Assembly (NCBI GenBank): GCA_963774195.1
Contig: CAVZDY010000002.1
Location: 620,001 to 684,000 of the forward strand
Length of the DNA stretch: 64,000 nucleotides
Direction of reading: 5' to 3'
DNA from: Roseiarcus sp963774195
GTDB taxonomy: Bacteria; Pseudomonadota; Alphaproteobacteria; Rhizobiales; Beijerinckiaceae
Both the position numbers and the translations under genes were made by a program. Below are positions 36,155 to 43,287 of the stretch, piece by piece. Position 1 is the first letter of the stretch. Each line of letters opens with the position of its first letter. The notes under the pieces are model-generated. The model saw only the letters and a list, made by a program, of their open reading frames with translations, did not search any database and was not told the DNA's origin.

Positions 36155-37258
36155 ATGTCGAAGCAAGTCTTGTTTGCCTTGTCAATTGCCTTGCTGATCC
36201 CAACAGCGAGCGCCTTCGCTGAGGACAAGCAGCCGATCACACAGAAGACCTGCACGGAACTGGCGGCCGAATATAAGAAACTGCCTTTCACCAATATTCT
36301 GCCGCTCGACGAAGGGCCGATCTCAATCAATGGCTCCGTCAAGCCATTGACCATCGGGTTCTCGCAAACCGCCTTCAACCATCCCTGGCGCGTCTCGATG
36401 CTGGAAGCGCTTCAGGCGGAGGCGTGCCGCCACTCCAACATCAAGCTCGTGGTGCTGGACGGCAATGTCGACGTGGCCAAGCAGAGCAATGACGTACGTG
36501 ATCTCTTGGCCCGCGGGGTCGACGCGGTGCTGCTGAGCCCCGTGGAATCCGCCGGACTGGTGCCGGCGGCCCGCGCGGTCAAGGCCGCAAACGTCCCGCT
36601 GATCGTCATGGATCGGGACATTCCGACCGACAAGACCCTGTTCATCGGCCAGAGCAACGTCACCATGGCGGAGCGGGTCGCCGAGAAGATGGCTGAGGAT
36701 CTCCACGGCAAGGGCAATATCGTCGTCATCACCGGTCTCAAGGGCTCGTCGCCGGCCGTTGACCGCGACAAGGGCATGAAGAACGTGCTCGCCAAGTACC
36801 CCGGCATCAAGGTTCTCGCCACTGGCGACGGGCAATGGATCCGCGACCCGGCGGTGCCGCTCATGGAGGACTTCCTGACGGCGCATTCGGATATCAACGC
36901 CGTCTTCTCCCACGCCGAGGAATCGTCGTGGGGCGCCGAGCTCGCGATCGCCCGGGCGAAACGCTGCGGCGACAAGATCCGGCTCTACACCTTTGACGGT
37001 TCGAACGCCGGCTTCAAGGCGGTCAAGGCCGGCACGTTTGGCGCCGATGGCAACTACACCCCCTTCATCGCCGACATCGGCCTGCGCGCAGCGCTCTACA
37101 AGCTGATGGGCAAGGACATTCCCGGCGCTCAGGCTTACGACCAGCCTGGACAGCGCCTGCTTTTGCCGGACTCGCCGACCGTCGTGGCGGCGAATGCGGA
37201 CGAGTGGATCGGCCGCGGCTGGGGCGACTTCGAACCGACCCCCGATCCCTGCAAGTGA
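36155..37258 (+). CDS. Sugar ABC transporter substrate-binding protein
   Basis: A 367-residue periplasmic-binding-protein type 1. The signal peptide ends near ASAFAED. The mature domain has LTIGFSQTAFNHPWRVSMLEALQ, LLARGVDAVLLSPVE and ITGLKGSSPAVDRDKGMK. GGGGAGGAG precedes the ATG at 36155. An extra ~40-residue N-terminal segment with a Cys before the binding domain and a terminal Cys could form a disulfide. It is the first gene of the operon. Confidence 0.92.
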   Translation: MSKQVLFALSIALLIPTASAFAEDKQPITQKTCTELAAEYKKLPFTNILPLDEGPISINGSVKPLTIGFSQTAFNHPWRVSMLEALQAEACRHSNIKLVVLDGNVDVAKQSNDVRDLLARGVDAVLLSPVESAGLVPAARAVKAANVPLIVMDRDIPTDKTLFIGQSNVTMAERVAEKMAEDLHGKGNIVVITGLKGSSPAVDRDKGMKNVLAKYPGIKVLATGDGQWIRDPAVPLMEDFLTAHSDINAVFSHAEESSWGAELAIARAKRCGDKIRLYTFDGSNAGFKAVKAGTFGADGNYTPFIADIGLRAALYKLMGKDIPGAQAYDQPGQRLLLPDSPTVVAANADEWIGRGWGDFEPTPDPCK

Positions 37259-37335
37259 TGCTTCGGCGCCGCGCGCTCCCATTTGGCGTGCGCGCGGCGC
37301 CTCATCTTTCGCCTGCCTAGTTGGACTAGAATTTC

Positions 37336-38859
37336 ATGGCGCCACAGTGGGACCGAGTCCTCCTGGAGGTCAGGGGACTTACGAAAGTTTTCGACGGCAA
37401 TACCGTGCTCTCCGGCGTCGATCTCGCGCTGCACGCAGGAGAGGTGCATGCGCTCGTGGGAGAGAACGGCGCCGGCAAGTCGACGCTCATCAAGACGCTG
37501 GCTGGCGCGCATCGTCCGGACGCGGGTCAGCTTCTGATCGAAGGCGTCGAAACGACTTTGCGTTCGCCGCGCGACGCGATTGCGCGCGGCGTGGTGGTCA
37601 TTCATCAGGAACTGTCGCTCGCGCCGCATCTCTCGGCCGAGGAGAACATCTTTCTCGGCCATTTCCCCCGCAATCGCCTCGGATTGATTGACCGATCCTA
37701 TGTTCGCGCCCACACGCGGGACGTCCTGAAACGCCTGACGATCGATATCGATCCGCGTCAGCCGGTCGGGGAGCTGAGCATCGCGCAGCAGCAGATGGTG
37801 GAAATCGCCAAAGCGATCTCGTTCAAGGCGAAGGCGCTCATTCTCGACGAACCCACCGCAGTTCTCGACGAAACCCGAGTCGGAACGCTGTTTGACCTGA
37901 TCAGGAGGCTGAAGGCGGACGGCCTCGGCATCGTGTTCATCTCGCATCACCTCGAGGAGATCTTCCGGATCGCCGACACGGTGACGGTTCTGCGCGATGG
38001 CAAGAGGACAGGGGTCAGTCCCGTCGCGCAAATCGATCAGGATTGGCTGGTCGCCAAGATGGTGGGGCGGGATTTCGAGCAGCACGTCGCGAAAGCCCGC
38101 CAATTCGGCGCGCCGGCGCTGGAAGTCGAGAACCTATCGCTTCCCGGTCAGTTCGAAGACATTTCGTTTTCCGCCCGCGAGGGCGAAATTGTCGGGCTCG
38201 CCGGACTCGTCGGCGCCGGCCGGACGGAGGTCGCGCAAGCCATCGTCGGGATCACGAAGCCGGCGTCGGGGTCGATCAAGGTGTTCGGCCGGGAGGCCCG
38301 CGTGCGCAATCCCAGAGCGGCGGCGCGCCTCGGCATCGCTTATGTGAGCGAGGATCGGAAGACGTTCGGGCTCCTTCCGAACCGGCCCGTCCGCGAGAAC
38401 GCGACCATCGCGAACCTTGCCAGGTTCCGTCGCTTCGGGATGCTTCGCCTTGCCCAGGAACGCGACTACGTCAAGAGCGTGATCAAGCGGCTCGATGTTC
38501 GGTTGCCCGGCATGGAGAGCCAGATCCGCACGCTCAGCGGCGGCAATCAGCAGAAAATTCTGCTCGGACGCGCGATGGCGATCGAGCCGCGCATCCTCAT
38601 CTTCGACGAGCCGACCCGCGGCGTCGACATCGGAGCCAAGCGCGAGATCTACGCCTTCATCGAGGCGCTCGTCGCAAACGGGACGTGCGTTCTGCTGATC
38701 TCGTCGGAAATGGAGGAGATGTTGCGACTTTCCGATCGCGTCGTGGTGCTCCGAAACGGCCGCGTCGCTGCAACGCTGTCGCGCGAGGAAGCGAGCGAAA
38801 TTTCCATCATGCGAGCGGCCGCTCTTTCGGCCGAGAACGTCGGATCGCCCAGGCCATGA
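37336..38859 (+). CDS. Sugar ABC transporter ATP-binding protein (RbsA-like, two domains)
   Basis: A 507-residue protein with two ABC domains. Domain 1 has Walker A GENGAGKST, signature-like LSIAQQQ and Walker B LILDEPTAVLD. Domain 2 has the degenerate P-loop GLVGAGRTE, signature LSGGNQQ and Walker B ILIFDEPTRGVD. This asymmetric pattern is characteristic of RbsA/MglA. Its stop overlaps the ATG of the permease. Confidence 0.95.
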   Translation: MAPQWDRVLLEVRGLTKVFDGNTVLSGVDLALHAGEVHALVGENGAGKSTLIKTLAGAHRPDAGQLLIEGVETTLRSPRDAIARGVVVIHQELSLAPHLSAEENIFLGHFPRNRLGLIDRSYVRAHTRDVLKRLTIDIDPRQPVGELSIAQQQMVEIAKAISFKAKALILDEPTAVLDETRVGTLFDLIRRLKADGLGIVFISHHLEEIFRIADTVTVLRDGKRTGVSPVAQIDQDWLVAKMVGRDFEQHVAKARQFGAPALEVENLSLPGQFEDISFSAREGEIVGLAGLVGAGRTEVAQAIVGITKPASGSIKVFGREARVRNPRAAARLGIAYVSEDRKTFGLLPNRPVRENATIANLARFRRFGMLRLAQERDYVKSVIKRLDVRLPGMESQIRTLSGGNQQKILLGRAMAIEPRILIFDEPTRGVDIGAKREIYAFIEALVANGTCVLLISSEMEEMLRLSDRVVVLRNGRVAATLSREEASEISIMRAAALSAENVGSPRP

Positions 38860-39818
38860 CTTCAGCAGCTCACCAATTCCGTCCCGATGTTGCGTCCGTA
38901 GTCAGGGTGTGGCGGCGCGTGGGCGTGTTCGCCGCGCTAGTGCTGCTCGTCATTGCGGCGTCGCTGCTGTCGGACCGCTTCCTGACGATCCCGAACCTTC
39001 TCAATGTGCTGCGGCAAGTCGCCATCGTCGGGATCCTCGCGATCGGCATGACCTTCGTGATTCTGGCGCGCGGCATCGACCTGTCGGTCGGCTCGATACT
39101 CGGCATCTCCGTGGTGCTCTATGCCGGGCTGATGGACAAATACGGCATGGCGACCGCCATATCTGTCGGTCTTGGAGCCGCCCTGTTGGCCGGCCTCGTC
39201 AATGGTATCGGCGTGGCCGCGGCGGGCATCCCGCCGTTCATCATGACGCTCGGCATGCTCTCCTTCGCGCGCGGGCTCGCCTTCATCTATACCGGCGGCA
39301 CGCCAGTCCCGATCCTGGACGAGGCCTTCTACAACCTCGGCAACGGCTATCTCATCGGCATCCCGATTCCCACTCTCATCCTGGTGGCGGCGCTTGTCAT
39401 AGCCGGTCTCGTCCTGTTCCTCACGCCGTTCGGTCGCAGCGTCTACGCCATTGGATCGAATGAGGAAGCCGCGCGTCTATCCGGCGTTCCCGTTCGTCTC
39501 TACAAGACGATCGTCTACGTGATCTCCGGCGGTGTCTCGGGCCTCGCGGGGCTCGTCTACGCCTCGCAGCTCAGCATCGGGACGCCAATCGCCGGCCAAG
39601 GATATGAACTCGATGCGATCGCCGCCGTGGTGGTTGGCGGCACGTCGCTGTTTGGCGGCAGGGGATCGGTCGCGGGCACGTTCGTCGGCACGCTCATCAT
39701 CGGCGTCCTCGCCAATATCCTGAACCTGACCGGCGTCGACCCCTATGTTCAGCAGCTGTTCAAGGGGGCGCTGATCGTCGTCGCCGTCTACGTCATGTCG
39801 CGGTCGGATCGGACATGA
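38856..39818 (+). CDS. Sugar ABC transporter permease (RbsC-like)
   Basis: A 320-residue membrane protein with about ten helices and the motifs LARGIDLSVGSILG, GIPPFIMTLGMLSFARG and AAVVVGGTSLFGGRGSVAGT. It is coupled by a four-base overlap to the ATPase gene before it and to the hydrolase gene after it. An in-frame extension upstream runs inside the ATPase gene and is not coding. Confidence 0.94.
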   Translation: MTSAAHQFRPDVASVVRVWRRVGVFAALVLLVIAASLLSDRFLTIPNLLNVLRQVAIVGILAIGMTFVILARGIDLSVGSILGISVVLYAGLMDKYGMATAISVGLGAALLAGLVNGIGVAAAGIPPFIMTLGMLSFARGLAFIYTGGTPVPILDEAFYNLGNGYLIGIPIPTLILVAALVIAGLVLFLTPFGRSVYAIGSNEEAARLSGVPVRLYKTIVYVISGGVSGLAGLVYASQLSIGTPIAGQGYELDAIAAVVVGGTSLFGGRGSVAGTFVGTLIIGVLANILNLTGVDPYVQQLFKGALIVVAVYVMSRSDRT

Positions 39819-41020
39819 CATCGAACGACAATCTCAATTCAGAACGGCGAATAGCGATGGAACTCGACGAACTCGTGAACAAGATCGGCGCGCTGCGGCC
39901 GGCTGTCGACGCGCATATCACGCCTGAGCGAGTGGCCCGGTATCTCACTGCGATTGCGGATACGCCCGCGCCGTCGACGGCTGCGAGCGCAATGCGGGCG
40001 CCGGTGCTGCGCGACCTCCTTCGCAGCGACGGCGTCGGCGGGGCAAACCTCAGGATCGACGCCAATTTCCACAACACGGCGAGCACGGTGATGCTGACCG
40101 GCACGTCGGATCACAAGCCGCTGTGGCATTTCGCCCATCTCGACACGATCAGCTATCTCGTGCAGTCGCTCGACGACCGCCGATATCCGCTGGCGCCGTT
40201 CTGCTACCACCTGACCGAAAACGGCAGCCGTTCGGCGCGCGCCTACCGCTTCGACTTGCGCGAGGGACGCTATGTCGTCGCCGCTGAGGGCCGGCTGGAA
40301 TCCGAGAACGGCGTTCCCTTCTTCGTGTCCGCCGACCCGACCGTCGCGCTTCAACGCGGCGACAGGGTTGTCCCGATCGCCAAATGCGGACCGTCGGCGG
40401 ACGGGAATTGGACCGGCCATTTCGACAACGCCGGCGGCGTTGCGGCGCTGGCGGTTGCGGCGCCGATCCTCGCTGAGGCAGGGATCGAAGCGATGCTGGC
40501 CTTTCCCGATGAAGAGGAAGGGCCGCATGGGTCAGGCAACCAGGTGATGGGGCGCGGCGGCTCGCGCATCGTCAGTCGGCTCGCAGCGCCCGATCTCGCG
40601 ATCGTCGCCGATATGCAGCAGGCCGGCGGCGGGGCAAGCGAGAGGATGCCCGGGCCGGAGAACACGACGCGGCTCGGCGAAGGCGCGGTGCTCAGCGAAT
40701 TCTCCAGCCTCGCGCGCGGAGCGGTGACGCCGCCGCCGATCTATGCGCTTGCTCGACATCTCGTTGGCCTCGTGGGGCAGGTCGGGGTCAAGGTGCAGGA
40801 ATCCAACAACGCCTACACCTCGCGCAGCGACGACGTCAGCCTGATGTTGAAGACGCCCAACATTCTGCTGATCGGCTTTCCCGGCTTCGATCGTCATTTC
40901 GATCGCGCCGAGCCGCGGGCGGAGTTGTCCGACATCGTCGATCTCTCGAAGGCGCTCGTCTACGCTTCGCTGCTGCAGCCGATTGTGCGCAAGCTGGCTG
41001 AGGTAGGAGGCGGGCTGTGA
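39815..41020 (+). CDS. M42/M28-like zinc hydrolase, substrate unknown
   Basis: A 401-residue protein with the layout of di-metal aminopeptidase-type hydrolases: WHFAHLDT (His-x-Asp), GHFDNAGGVA (bridging Asp), FPDEEEGPHGSG (Glu pair), VADMQQ (Asp) and a late HFDRAEPRAELSD. Identity to true peptidases appears low. The start is ATG 39815, overlapping the permease stop, or ATG 39857. Within a sugar-transport operon next to a PfkB kinase and a BtpA protein, it may deacylate or hydrolyse the imported compound or an intermediate rather than a peptide. That is inference from context. Confidence 0.75.
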   Translation: MTSNDNLNSERRIAMELDELVNKIGALRPAVDAHITPERVARYLTAIADTPAPSTAASAMRAPVLRDLLRSDGVGGANLRIDANFHNTASTVMLTGTSDHKPLWHFAHLDTISYLVQSLDDRRYPLAPFCYHLTENGSRSARAYRFDLREGRYVVAAEGRLESENGVPFFVSADPTVALQRGDRVVPIAKCGPSADGNWTGHFDNAGGVAALAVAAPILAEAGIEAMLAFPDEEEGPHGSGNQVMGRGGSRIVSRLAAPDLAIVADMQQAGGGASERMPGPENTTRLGEGAVLSEFSSLARGAVTPPPIYALARHLVGLVGQVGVKVQESNNAYTSRSDDVSLMLKTPNILLIGFPGFDRHFDRAEPRAELSDIVDLSKALVYASLLQPIVRKLAEVGGGL

Positions 41021-41949
41021 TCGACATCGCCACGATCGGCTGGCTGACGGTCGACGATATCGTGCTCACCGACGGGACGTGCCGGCTGGGCGTTCGGGGC
41101 GGCGGCGCGCTCTATTCGGCGGTGGGCGCTCGCATCTGGAACGACAGCGTCGGCATCCATTCCGTTGCAGGGCGGCCGCATTACGCCGAGACGCGTCGTC
41201 AGGTGGAAGCCCGCGGAATCGACGGCACGGGCATCGGCCGAACCGACGGTAACGGCCTCGAGCTATGGCTGCTGCATGAATCCGAGGTTCACAAGCAGCA
41301 AGTTCCGAAGCTGACATCGACCAACGCGCTCGAGCTGGACGCCATGCGAGGCCCGCTTCCTGAGGCTTACGCGAGCGCTTGCGCGTTCCATATCGCTCCG
41401 CAGGGGCCGGAAAGCGGCTTGGCCAATGCGAGCCATCTTGCGGCATCGCCAGGGCGCCCTGTCGTGACGATGGATATCCTCGCCGATGACTTCATCGACG
41501 CGAACGCCTACCGCGATCTCGGTTTTCTCTCCCATTTGACAGCCTTCCTGCCGAGCGAAGCCGAGATCGAGCGCATCTGGAGCCCGCCGAGCATCGAGCG
41601 ATGGCTCATCGAAAACGCCGAGACCTATGGCTGCCATATGGTCGCCAAGCTTGGCGAGCGCGGCTCGCTCGTCTGCGAAGGCAAGACGGGGGCGCTGACT
41701 TATGTGCCGGCGTTTTCGGTTCACGTCGTCGACACGACCGGGGCCGGCGACGGATATTGTGGAGGCTTCGTGGCGGGCCTTGCGGCCGGTCATCCTCTTG
41801 TGGCCTGCGCGGCGATGGCGACCGTCTCCGCGTCCTACGTCGTTGAGGCCTGCGGCGCTCTCGCGACGCGCCAGCCGACCGTGGACGAACGAAACGAGCG
41901 CCTGCGACTCGCTTTGTCCGCCGCCCGCTCATTTTCTCACGCAAGCTGA
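41017..41949 (+). CDS. PfkB-family carbohydrate kinase
   Basis: A 310-residue kinase starting at a GTG that overlaps the preceding stop. The N-terminal GGGALYSAVGARIW glycine-rich segment and the C-terminal VVDTTGAGDGYCGGFVAGL motif, with the catalytic Asp and anion hole, identify the PfkB/ribokinase family. It would phosphorylate the sugar released in this pathway. The substrate is not determinable. Confidence 0.9.
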   Translation: MIDIATIGWLTVDDIVLTDGTCRLGVRGGGALYSAVGARIWNDSVGIHSVAGRPHYAETRRQVEARGIDGTGIGRTDGNGLELWLLHESEVHKQQVPKLTSTNALELDAMRGPLPEAYASACAFHIAPQGPESGLANASHLAASPGRPVVTMDILADDFIDANAYRDLGFLSHLTAFLPSEAEIERIWSPPSIERWLIENAETYGCHMVAKLGERGSLVCEGKTGALTYVPAFSVHVVDTTGAGDGYCGGFVAGLAAGHPLVACAAMATVSASYVVEACGALATRQPTVDERNERLRLALSAARSFSHAS

Positions 41950-41962
41950 AGCCGAAACGTCC

Positions 41963-42805
41963 ATGCCCATTTCCGCGTCAAGACCTTCGCCGCTCGATAG
42001 CCTCTTCGGAATCAAGAAGCCGCTCATCGGCGACATTCATCTCTCTCCGCTGCCCGGCGCGCCGCGCTACCGCGGCGAAGCAATGACGGCAATCATCGAT
42101 CGAGCGCTCGCCGACGCCGAGGCCTATGTGAAAGGCGGCATGAACGGGCTCGTGGTCGAGAACCACGGCGACATCCCATTCCTCCATCCCGGCGATATCG
42201 GCCCGGAAATCATCGCCGCGATGGCGACGATCGCGAAGGCCGTCGTCGACAATTCTGGCGTGCCGGTCGGCGTCAACCTGCTCGCCAACGGCGCGGTCGG
42301 AGCGCTCGCCATTTGCAAAGCGAGCGGCGCCCGTTTCATTCGCGTCAATCAATGGGTCAACGCCTACGTCAGCAACGAGGGACTGATCGAGGGAGAGAGT
42401 GCGAAGGCATTGCGCTATCGCCGACAGATCGACGCCGAAGACGTCGCCATTTTCGCAGACGTTCACGTCAAGCACGGATCGCACGCCATTGTCGGCGATC
42501 GGCCAGTGAGCGAGCAGGCGGCGGACGTCGAATTCTACGATGCAGATGTCGCCATCGCGACCGGCAACCGGACGGGTGACTCTGTGCCGGCATCGGAGAT
42601 ATCCGCCATCCGGGCGGGAACGAGACTGCCTGTTATCGCCGGGAGCGGCGTAACTGTGGCCAATGCCGCGGAGATACTGGGCGCTCTCGATGGAGCCATC
42701 ATAGGGTCGAGCCTCAAGGTCGACGGCGTCTGGTGGAATCCCGTGGAGCTCGAACGCGTGCGCGCGCTCGTCGAGAGCGTGAAGCCGCTACGGGGCGCCG
42801 GTTAG
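41963..42805 (+). CDS. BtpA/SgcQ-family protein
   Basis: A 280-residue TIM-barrel-like protein. It has IGDIHLSPLPGAPRY near the start, GLVVENHGDIPF, GVNLLANGAVGAL, FADVHVKHGSH and VIAGSGVTVANAAEIL, all matching the BtpA family. Founding members are cyanobacterial BtpA (photosystem I accumulation) and E. coli SgcQ of an uncharacterised sugar operon. Here it is the last gene of a sugar operon, so an aldolase- or isomerase-like role on a sugar phosphate is plausible but unproven. Confidence 0.88.
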   Translation: MPISASRPSPLDSLFGIKKPLIGDIHLSPLPGAPRYRGEAMTAIIDRALADAEAYVKGGMNGLVVENHGDIPFLHPGDIGPEIIAAMATIAKAVVDNSGVPVGVNLLANGAVGALAICKASGARFIRVNQWVNAYVSNEGLIEGESAKALRYRRQIDAEDVAIFADVHVKHGSHAIVGDRPVSEQAADVEFYDADVAIATGNRTGDSVPASEISAIRAGTRLPVIAGSGVTVANAAEILGALDGAIIGSSLKVDGVWWNPVELERVRALVESVKPLRGAG

Positions 42806-42894
42806 AGCGCTCTGCTTTATGGTCGACGCCCGACCCCCTTCTCCCCTTGCGGGTGTCAGGAAACGCGATGCGATTCCGAAAGGTGGCCGTCGAT

Positions 42895-43287
42895 TTACTT
42901 CTGCATGTGCAGGTCCATCATCCCGCCGGGCAGGGCCATATTGGCGTTGAGGTGATACAGGATCCACACCGAGCCCCCGATGACGAGGCCGACGATCAGC
43001 GCGCCGAAGGCGAGCGCCAGTGCGTTGTTGAGGTTGTCCGCGCCGGTGGTGATGTGCAGGAAGAAGACGAGGTGGACGCCCATCTGGGCGACCGCCAGCG
43101 CCGCCAACCCCATCAGCACGCCCGGTCCGTAGAGGAGGGCCGTGCCGCTCGCCACCCAGAAGGAGGCGACGGTCAGCACGGCCGCCAGAACAAGGCCGAT
43201 CACATAATTGCGCACCGCCTCGGAGACGGAATGCTCGCCGATATCGCCTTCGCCGGGCGCGGCGTCGTGGGTCAGATGATCGCTCAT
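42895..43287 (-). CDS. cyoD: Cytochrome bo quinol oxidase subunit IV
   Basis: A 130-residue protein with three transmembrane helices and the family features VGLVLAAVLTVASF-like helix 1, MGVHLVFFLHI and WILYHLNANM. It begins at the ATG at 43287, overlapping the 3' end of the fused subunit I-III gene. A longer in-frame extension upstream lies inside that gene and is rejected. It is the last gene of the cyo operon; no cyoE follows. Confidence 0.93.
   Translation of the reverse strand: MSDHLTHDAAPGEGDIGEHSVSEAVRNYVIGLVLAAVLTVASFWVASGTALLYGPGVLMGLAALAVAQMGVHLVFFLHITTGADNLNNALALAFGALIVGLVIGGSVWILYHLNANMALPGGMMDLHMQK

Noticed and set aside
39815..41020. True M42 aminopeptidase acting on peptides
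   Set aside because: Fold-type motifs are present, but the operon is for sugar import and no peptide transporter or peptidase partner is near; only the broad family is claimed.
42806..42894. Separate gene between the BtpA and cyoD genes
   Set aside because: Only about 90 bases between convergent genes, with a short AGAGCGCTCT palindrome and no reading frame.
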